A stretch of DNA of 64,000 nucleotides from Cardiocondyla obscurior (taxonomy: Eukaryota; Arthropoda; Insecta; Hymenoptera; Formicidae). Shown here piece by piece: positions 48,901 through 61,900 of this stretch. The first letter of the stretch is position 1; each line of letters begins with the position of its first letter. The stretch lies in contig NC_091883.1 in assembly GCF_019399895.1 (NCBI RefSeq), positions 2,150,377 to 2,214,376 on the forward strand. Direction: 5' to 3'. The position numbers and the translations under genes are program-made. Under the pieces are notes generated by a model. It saw only the letters and a program-made list of their open reading frames with translations. It searched no databases and was not told the origin of the DNA.

Positions 48901-51900
48901 GGCAAAATTTTACCGACGAATCTATTTAAGCGGATAACGGAGTCGTTACTTCCCTCGCTAATCCGCCGGAGCTTCCGGCAGCGCGGCCTCGGTCCGCGGG
49001 CACCGCTCTCAGCATCCGGTAATCTCTCGCGGCGACGATCTTCTCAGCGAAACAGCGGGCGAAGCGTGGAAATAGGTGCGCGGAAGACGACAGGGCGATT
49101 TGTAATATGACGTAACTCGCTGGTTCTATAAACCGACCGCGAAATAAGCGTAATCACTGACGGACAAGCATTCACCGGGGTTGTAACGCGACCATACGAC
49201 CCATAGCATCACGTTACCGCGCTATAACCCGGATGGTCAGTCATAACATATTCCATTATGTTAACCTGCTGTCATTCTCGCCATTACGGCGACATAAAAT
49301 CGAAACTAATTTTAATCTATATTTTTCTTTTCTTTTTCTTTTTTCTTGCTCGCTCGTGCAAATTAATTGACCGGTTATCGTTTTCCTTCGTCTCTCTTCG
49401 CACGTTGATAAAATAAATCAAGCTCCTCGAGAATAATTAAAAATAAATCAGAGAAACGTGCGTTTGTCGTTTCCCATCGAATTTGCTCGGTGTTATAATA
49501 TTAATTGAATGATCGCGGCTCGAACAACGGCGCTAAATTCTCGGGAACCGCGCGAGTCTCTTGAATGTAAAACAAAACTGTGTCCATTACAGCGGAAAGC
49601 AGGCTTAACAAAGTTGGCTATTAGAATAGCAGCGATATCGATTAAAGCAACTAGCGTCGCGGAAAAGTTGAAGACCGGTATCCGAAAACGTGTTACGAAC
49701 TTTCTGCCAGTACCTACTCGTACGTGCACGTTGCTTCTTTTGTGCCCCGCGCCGAATGCGCGTCGGTTATTAATGTGCTCCCGTTAAAGGGAAACACGCG
49801 GCAGCACTTTTATTAATTATAGAAACAAAATTACACGTCCTGTTGAACAAATGTTGTTATGCAGTGCTAATTAAATTTTAATTGAAACTGTCACCTGCTC
49901 GTGTCGTTGAGTTATATATGACGATGACGCGCGTGCAGCTCAAATCAAGTGACATAATTCTGTTGACGCGGCACCGCTCAATAGTTCCGCGGAAGTATTT
50001 TTCCGTATCAGTTACGGAGTATAAGACGAGAATTGGTTTTTAAAAAGGGAAATGCCGACTAGGGAAAAAAAAAACCGTAGGTGTTTCACGCGGAATGAGA
50101 TCACGCGCTGACTTTTCTGAAACCAGCGGCGGAATAACGCCTCGTTGATATACTGTTAAAATTTATAATTCGCCGTGCTCGTTAAAATTCAACGCGGAAC
50201 GCCCGTTCCTCGGTCTTTCATGCGATATTTATAATATTGTTGAAAGAGAGCGCGCAGGCAGTTTGCCGCACGTTCGGGCGTTCTATTTACGCGATAAGTG
50301 TAAATGCATCGGCAAACTCGCGGGGACGACAATGCGCAAATTCGCGATAGAATTCGGTTGTTACACAGCCCGTCGATGCCGCCGCGTTTCAGCATTGCCT
50401 CCGATTCATTATCAGCGCGTAGCGCGAGGAATCGCGCCAACGGGAAAAGCGCATTCGCGAGGATGCGGCGGACGAGCCCTGCCTGTGGCTGAAAGGAAAA
50501 GTTACTTGTCCTAGCGACCTACTTTTCCCGTCGCGTTTGTCGTCGTCGTCGCCGGCAACTCGGCTCGTGTTCCCGAGCGGGGTGGCGTTCGTTGTTTACA
50601 ACGACGACGGTCCTTTGCAAACGAACAAGGAGCCTCTTTGTAAAAGGGTTATAATCGAAGCGGCATTCACCCCACTGCCGCGGGGGCCGCTCCGCATCGC
50701 CTGGTATAAAGTATCAATGGGTATCTCTACCCGTGAAGGAAAACGGAAGCTCCGCTGTGCGAGAGACACAATTAGCTACGCATAAATTACAGCGCCGTCG
50801 GTTCGATCGTGATGCCGAGATTGCGAGCGATCGCTTTGAAAAAAAAAAAAAAGAACGCCGTTGAGTCGAGACCGCCGCGTTGCAAATTATATTCCGAAAT
50901 GTACCCTAGACCGTTACGTGCTACATTTATATAACGTGTGTCAGTCGATGAATTTTTCCAGACGAGTCGCCACGAATTGCGAAGATAAGCACAGGCGGCG
51001 GGGACGCCACGTAACGAGATAAGAATAACTGATATCCGCCGCGGGGCGTTTTGACACGATTTTATTGTCTCGGTTTCCCTCGGCCGATCGAGTGACCGTT
51101 TCATCGCGCCGGGGAAACTGGTGCCCGCCTTCGCGGCGTTCTCGTTTCCCTTTGACGATTAGGACTTTACACGCTACGGGAGCCATATGAATAAAGAATA
51201 AGGGCATACGTAACATAACGTCGAGACGGCGCGCGTACGTGGTCGTACGTACCGTAAACACGTGCCGACACGTACTATCGATCTCGTGCAAAATTAAAGT
51301 GCACGCCTGCGAGTTCCCGCAGTCGTAGCGTTCATAAATTATTCTCGCGACCCGAGCCCTTGACCTCCGCAACAATTACCGTGATTCCCGTGAACGTTCC
51401 GCCGCGGGCGTCTCGCGTTTATCTCGCGGACCGGCCGCGAGAGTTCCGCCGGCGTGCCGCCCGCCGCGAGTTCGGCAACCGAGCCGCCTATTAAGTCGCT
51501 CCGGAGTGCTTGAACTTGATTCCCAGGGCACGCGATTCTCTCGGCCGATCGATCGATTCGCGCGGTTCACCTACCTTTTCCATTTAGGAACAGCACCCGC
51601 CGCCAGCACGAAAAGGATTCTTATCACCTGCTTCAACGTCCGCTCTAGATACAATCTAGCCGTGCGAAATTAAGCCATATCTAATTCATACGAATTTAAT
51701 TCCACGATAAACTCCAACCCGGACTTCGAATACTCCTTTGGGAAAAAAAAAAACTCATGCAAATCCGTACGCATTGGTAATAAATATATTCCCGCGGTCT
51801 GATCGCGCGATTTCACGGCCATGTTAAGTTCGATAAAATTCAAGGAGAATCAAATTAATTTTCTTTCACACCCGCGCGGAGTGCGCAGGTCGATTTGTTG

Positions 51901-53729
51901 AATATTGAATTAATCCCGTGACTAACACCACGGTATTAAAATCTTTACTTCTATTCGATGGTGAGTTTTTATTAATAAAAACCTGTAGTTGAATAAACGT
52001 TTGCGGCTTCGGAATAGTTTCCCGTACATCTGTTTATCGGTCGAGCTTTGCATATTTCCTCAATGATTTATCACGTTGCGTGTAATGCAATTTATTTTTG
52101 CGTCGTGTTACGCAAAGCATATTTGAATTTTATTCGAAATAAATGCTTCCCAAAATATCACTAGTCAAGTTAAACGAGGTCCGGTGATAATGACTATCGT
52201 GTAATTTATCTCGATTAGCGATATGCCCACGCAACATGAGAATGATCGATCGGCTCGCGAGCTTTCCAACCTATCGAGCTATTCGCGTTCTTGTAATGAT
52301 ATAACACATCATTAACGTAATCGTGAATAATCGGTTCGTACGAGTAATATTTTCCGATTACACTTTGCCATACATTATTTACGCGTCTCATTTATTCAGG
52401 AAACGTTACGGTTGACATAATCAGGAAGAAATCGATTTATCTTTAATTGAAATTAGATATAGACGTCATATGCATTATTTAACCTTTTTATTAATTGAAG
52501 AGCGATATAATAGTATTTGATAATTAGAAATAATTCTGTTCGAAAATTACGTGGGATAAAGCAAAGCAATTTCTTTCTGTTTTCTTTTTCTTTTTTTTTT
52601 TTTTTCGGCGTTTCTCTTTTTACGATCGAGATAAGCAACCGACTCTAGAAGAGAGGCACTTCATGGTTTGGTATTTTCTGGAACTTATCCTTTTGTTTTA
52701 GATCCGTCTTCCTACAGAAAGCAGCTACACGAAAGTCCACTCCAACCACTTAGCGAAAACTAAGTTACGAAGTAATTTTTCATTTTCCTTAACTGCCAGG
52801 TGTCTTACTGTGTATCGGTTGATTCGATGAGAAACGTAGAGGAATATCAGTAATCCAGTTAGGAAGTATTTCTCGAAGCCGCGCTATTAGATCTCTTCGA
52901 TTCGCTTCTATCTCACCCCCGACGTTCTTCACGAGAAGCTGTTGCAGCAGATTTCACGATAACTTACTGAAACGCGACGTTTTTGACCAATAACAAAGCT
53001 AAACGAGGAATTAATTTAATCATTCCACTTGTGATACGATATTATGTAGACGTTAAAAGTGATTAAAGTATATATATTACACGATTCAACTATTTAATTT
53101 AATTTAATTCCTAGTCGCGAAAATTATATAAATAGCGACCGTAATTATTCTTTCCGAAACGGTATTTACATTTTAATTAAATAATCATATCGAGAGCGCC
53201 ATTAATTTTTTTTTTCTTTTAATTTTTGTTTCGTAATCGCCCCGCAATATATTTCTATTCAATAATACGAAATCGATATTTCTCCGCGACGTTTGAAATG
53301 TCACGCTGGCAGTCTGTTGCTAACTGGTGGCACGTTCCGTGAGTATCGGGGTGAAATTTATTCGATGGGCTAATAACGCGGTCGGGTCGCAGACCGCGGT
53401 AGTATCAAATTCTGCCTTCGATTTTGCCCTTCCGCAGTTTCACCCCCGCTTGGCGGGGTCCCTACGAAGGCCCTACCTACCCTATCCGCTAACATCGGCT
53501 CCACCTATGCTCAATCCGGGCGCCCATTCGCATTAGCATGTTATTGGGCGGTTGTTTACTTCGGGTTAATCGTCACCTCTGGCGCCAACGATGCGGCAAC
53601 CGGGTGAAAAGTAATGGAGGGCCGTGGCGATTTCATCGAACAGAGTCCCTTTCGATTTACCGGCGGATCGTGATATAGTGGAAAATTAATTATAATCGTA
53701 CCGAATGCAATTATCATTCGATTAAACAC

Positions 53730-53747
53730 ATATATATATATATATAT
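53730..53747. repeat. (TA)n dinucleotide microsatellite
   Basis: Nine consecutive AT/TA dinucleotides between CAC and GTTTT, inside the inferred intron. Confidence 0.8.
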
Positions 53748-55365
53748 GTTTTACATGGGAGAAGATAGATTCCGCATCCATCAGATCGGGACGAAGGGAC
53801 TCGAGCGAGCTACAAGGAAAGGCAATTAGGAAAATTGCTGTGAGAATTACAGCGCCAGACGAGATTGCGCCGGTTGCAGGCGTTTTTAATAAATAAACAT
53901 TCCGACGGACGGACGCGCGTCTTTCTTCCATCGTAACGTCACAAATGAATCGCGACCGGATTTAATCCTGGCAGACAGTGTCGCGTGTCCCGCCGGTGTT
54001 AAAATCTGCAAAGCGCGAGCGCGGGAAGGATGGAGAGTTAATTAAACGAATAAATAACGTAACAAAGCCTCGGGTGAGGAATCCGGAGACGTCGAGGAGA
54101 GAGGAAGGGAGACGGCGCGGGTGGTTGAGAGAGAACGACGTAGGTAAACGGGGACGGCGTAAACGCGAGGGCGATGTACGGGAGCAAGAGAACACGACCG
54201 CACTCCCCGGTTCTCTTTCAGCGACTCCGTGTTACAGATATATGCCATATTGTCTGCACCTTCCATTCTTCTTCACCCTCAGCCCGAAAAGCACGCGATG
54301 TCCTACGATCCTTTGCCTTTGCCTTTCATCCCGTTTGTCATTATTGCTCACTGCGCCTTTGCCGCGTCCACGGGCGCCTTCTCCGCGGACTCTTCGGCAA
54401 CGAGCTGATACTTTGAGCATTTCGGAGCGTCGTATTACACTCTGTTTCAGTCGCACGTTAATTAAAAAGCGTTGACGTATAAAGCTATCCGACGTATAAA
54501 GATCCGCGGCGATGGAGATACCGGCTCGACCAGAGCTTCGAATTGATTTCGAATTACTTGAAGATCGGAGAACGGCAAATTGAGGAAAAAAAAACAAACT
54601 GTGAAAGCTATACTTGCAAACACGAATTTTTTTTTAATATTTTTGCCGTGTTACAATTTTATATATATTTTTTTTCCCCAATTTTGATTACTTACAGATT
54701 TTTACATTTAAAGCCTGCGAGAGCATTTAATTAATTTTCGGATTTTTCACACAAAAATCCTTATCGCGAGACTGCGATCTTCAAACTGGGAGAAATCCGT
54801 CATTTTAAACTTGTCTGCGGCAGAAACGTTCAGGCTTCGCGGAAAGAGCTTGCCGACATGCAATTCGAGAAACTACGAATTAGTCTCTTTGGATACTTTC
54901 GTGGTACGGCGAACCGGTAGGGCCATAAAAATCCGCGATTGCTACCTTGGTCCCCTAATTCTGCCATGCCACGTAGTCGCTACGTTGTCCATGAAACGTC
55001 GAGAGCACTTCCACGAGCGGATTGAGCACTTTCATGAGCGGCAGACACGCGAATTGAATATGACAGTGCTGTACGAGTCCGCTTATTGCAGAAACGAAAG
55101 CGAGACGCGAGGTCTTATTGTTTTACTTGAAAAATTACGGCTCGAGAAAACACCGAGACACCTACGCTAATATAATCGTGAAAAGATTGAATATTGTTAT
55201 TGACATGCCCGAGGATGCAAATGAGACGATATTTGAGTCTTTCCGATATTGTTAATCGTATGAATATTAAAGCAATCGCTTTAATAAATAATTCGTTAAG
55301 GAATATGATTATTTAACTTCGATACTTAATGTTCGCTAAATGTTTCTTTTCTACTTTCATGTCGT

Positions 55366-55404
55366 CTAATGCTAAATTATTTTTTTTTTCTGTTACAGGT
55401 GAGT
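55366..55404 (+). promoter_or_regulatory. Candidate recursive splice site (zero-length exon, ratchet point)
   Basis: In order: a CTAAT branch-point-like motif at 55366-55370, a run of T from about 55380 through 55389, then CTGTTACAG ending at 55398, followed with no gap by GTGAGT at 55399-55404. A full acceptor fused to a full donor (YYYY-NCAG|GTRAGT) is the signature of insect ratchet points, which remove long introns stepwise and leave no trace in mRNA. It lies about 12.4 kb into the inferred intron of the 42.8 kb gene, on the same strand. The distance from branch A to AG, about 29 nt, is normal. The juxtaposition is seen directly; use in splicing is inferred. Confidence 0.55.
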
Positions 55405-55460
55405 CACTTTATCTCGAATACCATACACAGCGACAGTAATTTTAAGTGTACCGCAAACGG
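55399..55460 (+). other. Candidate short recursive exon or cassette exon
   Basis: A 62-nt segment begins at the acceptor ending at 55398 and ends before a second GTGAGT at 55461. Joined to exon 1 (ending AC), it reads ACG TGA, an immediate stop, so inclusion would truncate the protein. If instead the AG at 55402-55403 is the acceptor, the 57-nt exon (55404-55460) continues the exon 1 frame as T-HFISNTIHSDSNFKC and stays open to the donor, again in phase 2. Both readings have proper flanking signals. The first suits an RS-exon that supports recursion; the second a true coding cassette. Confidence 0.4.
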
Positions 55461-55959
55461 GTGAGTGAAAATGTAAAGATCTTCTTCGCGCAGCTTCCGT
55501 TCGAAGTCTAATCAACGCTGCGAGATTTGACCGTGGGAAATTTTAATAAATTTGCATTCAGCTCTATTATTCTTGCCTTTAAATGAAAATAAGAGGGAGC
55601 GTAATCTCGCTTCTCCCTCCCTCCTTTGTGCTCTATAAATCATTAGTTTTATCAAGCTCATCCGCATACGTGCTTCTGTTTTATCTGCCGGACTAACTGG
55701 CCATTCGTTAAAAGAGAGAGAAAAATTTCGAAAACAATGGGCGGTACGCATACGAGGATTGTTTGATTGGAAGCTCATACGCGAAAGCCGGAAAAATACT
55801 GTCGCGCCAATTGGACGGCAAGAGCAATCGACTTGACCGTGAGCGCACATTAAACGTTGTCACAGATCGAAAGTACACAATTGTCGAATTAAGCGTAGTG
55901 TCGTTATAATTAATACGTCCGTTTTTATCAAGAAGATGCGAAATAGATACAGTTCCAAA

Positions 55960-55990
<31 letters not shown>

Positions 55991-58900
55991 TTGCAAACAT
56001 AAATTAAAAATTTATTTGCACGAGTGAACACGTCGCTTGTTACGCAAATTTTTGACATTTGAATATTTGTAATCGGCTTAATGTAATATGGCAATATTTT
56101 TTATTCTTTGGGGAGAGTACTGAAATATACACGAGACTGTAACGAACGAACTGCATATCTGTACTTTATTTGTTAATTTTATTTTTTTCTTTTATTCGCA
56201 ATTATGCAGGACATTTCTATAAATGCTTGTCTCTGTCTAAGTACACGAAGCACTTGGGAAGATCGTTGAGCGCTAATGACGAGCACTCATATAATTACCA
56301 GAATGCAATTGAATAATTAAAGTTACGTTTACGGTAATCGGAGACCGAGTTGCGTTCGCTCGAGCAGAGTTAATCGAAAACGGGTTTCTCTTTTTTATTA
56401 TTATTATTTTATTTTATTTTTTTTAGCAAATATAATTAATCGTATAAACCTGCATTCGATTTGCATTATTATTTTCAAAATAATCTTCTCGCTAAAGTTT
56501 TTTTTTCGGGGGAATATAAAAATAAATTTCGCGAAGAGGAATTATATTTGACAGCCAATTACGACAGCAGCCGTTTCCCGAGAATGTAACTGCTTGAAAT
56601 TCGTCAACGCGACAAGATAATGATCTTATGACATTAACGAGCGATTCGCCCTCTCCCCTTTTCGTCGCGCCTGCAATGCCGTCGCATTGGAAAAGAGGGT
56701 GGACGTGTCTGACGAACGGGTGGGTTGACAGTTTTGTAACGTCAGGAGGGATTTAATAGTCCAGTCAAGAGGCGCTAACCCCTCTTTCAACCAACGTGTC
56801 GGGAATGCAAGATGGGAAGAGCGCGGGCGGGGACGTGCGGGCGAGAAGTAAAGTAAAACTTTCATGTTACGTTTTCCCATCCGCGACAGTTCGCGCGTTG
56901 TTTTATACCGGTGAAGTGCACCCTGGTATCGACGTTTTATGATCGGCAATAATACAATCGTAGCGCCGGCCTGTGGCGATGACGATGCCTCGTTCTCCGA
57001 GGCAGTGCCATAAAAGAGAATTACTTTGTAACTTCAATATTTTACTTTACAACAATAGCGCTCTAAGGTATAAGCATGAGAATTCGAAGTTTTTTTTTTT
57101 TTATTTATCGTAACGTATCCCGTTGTCTAAATTTTACACTCTGCACTTAGCGCGAGGGCTGAATTTTCTTTTACTTTAAAACGTACGTGCTCGTTGGAAA
57201 ATAATAATTCACGAGCACGCAAATTTGTTTTAAATAGCAACTAAAATAATTTCAAATATATCCGCTCTGATTCGCGAATATTAAAACGTAAGACAAGGAA
57301 CGAGGAATTTTTTTTTTTCCTTTTTTCCCTTTACTTCGATACGTCGATACGTCGATGTTTTGCGAAAAATACCGCGGCCTTGAAATAATTTGCAATAACC
57401 GGCTGTCAGGAGCTGCCAGGAAAATTCATTTTATTGAAATTTATTCGATCAATCAGCTGGAAAATGCGCGACGCGTATAAACTCGGTAAATAGGCATTCA
57501 TTTAATAACGTGCGAGAAAAAAAAAGGGATAGAATTATACAGGATTCACCGAATAAGTGAATGGTATGATATACGCGCCATAGAGCGTCATATAATTCAT
57601 ACGGCGACGTTGATATTGCATTGCACATTTTTATCGCTGCGTTTTTTTTTTTTTATTCCTCGCGCCATATATCATCCCGCGATCGTAGTGTCCGATGGCT
57701 CGAATAACGACTGCGACAAAAATATAATAAATATTGAATTCTATACCTACGCGAGTGATGGCGGAAAGTTCGTTAATTACTTTCTATACATAAAACGTTT
57801 TCCAAGCATATTCCGTCAATCGCACAAAAATTTGTATATTTAAAATTATAATATTACAGTTTTATGATAGAGGAAGCTAAAGTGAATGCCGCGCTCTGCA
57901 ATGTCTGGCGCAATAAAAGAGAAACGCGCGCGTAAAAGTAAATTTCGTAGCGATTAAAATTATTTTCGATCTTTTTAACTTTTGAAGGTTAGTATTTCGA
58001 AAGTGGGTATGGTCAAAGTCTTCGGACAGCTTCGCTCGGACAAGCTCGCGCGACCTCTTTCTTCGTATTTGCATTAATTTGCACATGGAATAGAGAATAG
58101 GAGCAGCTTAATGTCACCGTCCGAGCGGATCGACGTCGTTTACCGTTGTGCCTCCGAACTAGAATAAAATTCCAATAAAGTGCCAATGAAGAGTAACGGC
58201 GTGTACGTAAATTTTTACGGTTACTTTAACGCGCCGAGCGAAGCTACATTTCGGGGGCTAACGATAAATTGAAACAAATACAAAAATTCTTCTGCTACAT
58301 TCCTTATTATCGTAGCATTTTCATCCGAGACGTGACGCTTTTAGATAAGATGTTACCAGTATTGTTTTATTATTACACGGTATTTTAAATTCTATTTGCA
58401 ATTCTATCCACTTCAAATATTTTTATCTTCCTTATTCTTTCGCGTTTGCCCTCCGCGTTACATCGAACGTGAGCCATTTGTTCTGAAATGACGCTAAAGT
58501 ATTTTGCATGTGGAAATTGTCTGGAATTAAATGTGCTATTTATTTTTTTTATTGGTTGATTATACCAATTTCGTGCAATTTTATTTTATTTTATTTTATT
58601 TTTTTTTCTTTTTTTGTTACGCGAGACAAACTGTGACAATTCTGACCGAAGTTAGCAATGTGCATTTGTGTGAACGCGGGAGCTCATCCAACGTATTATT
58701 ATATTTATTATGCAGTTAGTCTTACTATTTTAGTCGAGAGACACCACAGGTGACTCATTCGAAATGCGAGCAACGCGTAACGCTGCCACGTTGAGAGTTG
58801 TTCGTTTTGTTCCTCTCGCCCGTTCCCTTCCGCTCTTTCACGAAGAATATGTTTAGACTTTAGAATCCGCGTGATATATGTATACTCCACCGCCTTACAT

Positions 58901-61900
58901 TCAAACAGCACGGGGCTGGGTGGCCAAGTGTCAAATTACCACTTTAGTGTAAACACGAAACAGATCCAAATCTTTTAAGCTGCTTTCCGCGCCTGTTTTT
59001 CAAGCACTTTTAACAAATGCTGCTTTTAATTTTATGCATTTTACGTATAATTACGTAAAAGATTTCACAGGACAACGCCGAATGTTTTATTTTTTTTTTA
59101 ATAGATGGTTGAAATTTTCATGCTAAATATACTTTAACGTCATTTTTTAACAGAGACTCTGGCCATTTTTTTTCTTTTTTTGTTTGCAAAAATTGAATTT
59201 TTTATATTTCATACTTTATGAACATGGCATTATTATATTTTTGGCAGATTTTTCAATCGCGTCGACATTGAACACACGGTGAATTTTGTGTAACAATCCG
59301 GTTGCATAAAATGAATTTTTTTTCACTTTCGTCCGTCGGTGAAAATCGGCGGCATTTTATTCTACCGTCCGCTTCTCTTTTCCATCGACAGATCTCGTAA
59401 ACACGCGGCGGCAACTAACACTAGAATTGAAGAAAATAGAAATTCCCCGCGATTTCAACGTTCAGTGTCGCTCGACACTGAAAGACATTTACCTCGTGTG
59501 GCCACCTCGAATAGGACTTGTCGCAAGTGTGCGAACGTGAATCGCGTTTGCAGTTCGTGTAAAAAAAAAAAGAAAAAAAAATCCCCCGATAAAAGTGCAA
59601 GCTACAGCGGTGATATCAGATCGATTGCGCTACGCGTCATTTCGCGGTGTCGGTATTTAGATATATAAGATATTTCGCGATATTTAAGAGACAAATAGAG
59701 CTTTCAATATCGTATTTAGTGTTTCTTTTTAATAAATAAAGCGCCTAAAATTTTTATTAATCGAGCACGGACTCTCGAAGCATTCAGCGCGCGTTGCATA
59801 ATGCCTCGGATAGTTGCAAGTGTATAAAATATGTACATATAATAAATATATCCCTTTTTTGCTCGCACAAAGTACGGGGGAGTAGATGTTTACGCGACGT
59901 TATTATTTTTCAATGGATTTATATTTAGCGAGTGCGCGCGAAATTTTTAACAGGCCGAGAGAGAGAAGGCTTGCACGTCGACCTCGAAAGCGAGAGGCCA
60001 AAATTTGTATTTTTGAAACGTCATGCGATGCCGCTGTAAAATTTGAAATATAAACGCTCCACGGCATTCGCACAATCGCCCTCGAACGAACCAGACAGTT
60101 CGCTCTGTCCCTTTTTTTTTTTTTTTTTATTTCAATGCGTTTTTATCGCTCGTAGAATGGTACCTGCGTCGTTTTCATCAAAATTCTCTTTCTCGCTCTC
60201 TTTTTTTTTTCTCTCTCTCTTTCTGTGTTCCTATCTCTTTCTCGCTTATTTGCACACCAAACTAAAATGGGTCGAGAGGACGCAACCGTTGCTATTATAA
60301 CGCTGCTACCTCGTTCCAATCACTCGTTGAAGTCCGGCCAAGTTTCAATATATTACGCAGCGTCTCAATGAGTAGAAGCCAGTTGACACGAACTGCCAAA
60401 GAGGAGGCAATCGCATACCAGTCTTAATTAAGAATTAACAATGCTGTTTTTCGAAATAATCCAGACGACTTTCAAATGCATTTCGAATGCTAATTTTCTA
60501 TGGAAATTCTATGGAAATGTCCGAATCCTCACCAAATCGATAGCAAGAGTGATTTCTGTGTCACAGAGCTCTATGCGAGTTTACGTGCGCTATGTTATTG
60601 TTAGCAAGCTGGCACGACAATATGTTCCACTTTAAAGCGAAATATTTTTTACTACAAGTAAAATATACAGATTTGAAAGACGAGCGTGACGTCTGATTAA
60701 TTTAACATATCAATTTGAAGTTATTAATTGCGGTAGACTTTGACATGTAAATTTTCAAGCTCTCACCCCAGACAATTAAAATATTTACTGAATATGCCAT
60801 TTCTTTAAGTGACGGTGACATCTTTTTTTATTTTTATTATTTTATTTTCCTTTTTCTTTAGTAAAAACTTTTCTGAATTAAAAAGAATTGATATTTTATT
60901 TTTTTTTATTAGCTGCAGTTGTTAATTAAGCGACTTTGATAATATCACAAAATGGATATTTCTTAATGGGCGTTGCTGAAACATCGTTACAGCGAAATAA
61001 GTAAAAGTTGTCGCGCGATGTAACTGAAAGTTTCTAAGGCTCGGTACCGTTTGCGACTGTAGATAATGTTTGTTTGCGAAGGAAAATATTATATTTCCTC
61101 TCAATTCGCAACATCAGAGTGCAGTAATGTTAGACGACATAATGAGAGGTAGCTGTATATATTTCATAAATTAATTTTCTGTGCACCGCTTCTCTTTGTA
61201 GGAAATGAATAATTTAATGGAGCGACGGAATTACGCTTAGTCTTTGCGCTGTAAACGAACGCGAAAATATAGTTATTCTTTGTAATACAAAGGGAAGGTG
61301 ATATAAAATTATCCGCGTTTTTTTGCCCCTGAGATGACTTATCAGTCTAATTTTAAACCAATAATTTTCGACGAGCAGCCGGCGAAGAAACGAAGTTTCT
61401 CATCAACGCGGTTAGTTCGAACAGAAACAAATATAACTCCAATTAATGGAGAGAGTACACGAGAGAATATTATTTAATAATATATAACAATTAATATTCT
61501 ACATTTAAAAAATAATTTTTAAACATTGTTAAACGATTTTAGAATTTTCTGTCTCTCCAGAAAATATTGTTATACGTTATTGTCTCGTTATGTTACCGCA
61601 GAATATTTCAATAATTATGCTTGTAATTAAACTTTTATCTGCTTGAAAATTGATTGAAAATTGAAATCTAATCTATAAGCTCATTCCATTAAATTCTCTT
61701 CTTTAGTCATGTAATAAAATGCAGCAGAATGCTAAAATCAAACGCCACAATTAATCCGATACTGATTATTTGAATATCGAGTCTATCAGTCGATATAAAA
61801 TATCTGTGTAAATAAAGATTTTTTATTTATTTTAAAATATAATAACGTTTTCATATGTTTGTAACATTTTTGTTGAATCCGTATCTCATTTCCGTTTTCG

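Larger units (their letters stand above)
42987..55398 (+). other. Intron 1, first segment (donor to ratchet-like site)
   Basis: About 12.4 kb between the exon 1 donor and the ratchet-like acceptor at 55398. No internal exon with paired acceptor, open frame and donor was convincing. It holds T tracts (45185-45205, 45263-45284, 45424-45438), a purine-rich patch at 44760-44850, GC-rich patches at 46.6-47.0, 47.3-48.05 and 51.3-51.6 kb, and a (TA)n microsatellite at 53730-53747. Frames open at 47214-47900 and 54811-55170 lack ATG starts and splice context. The intron assignment is an inference from the exon 1 donor. Confidence 0.5.
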
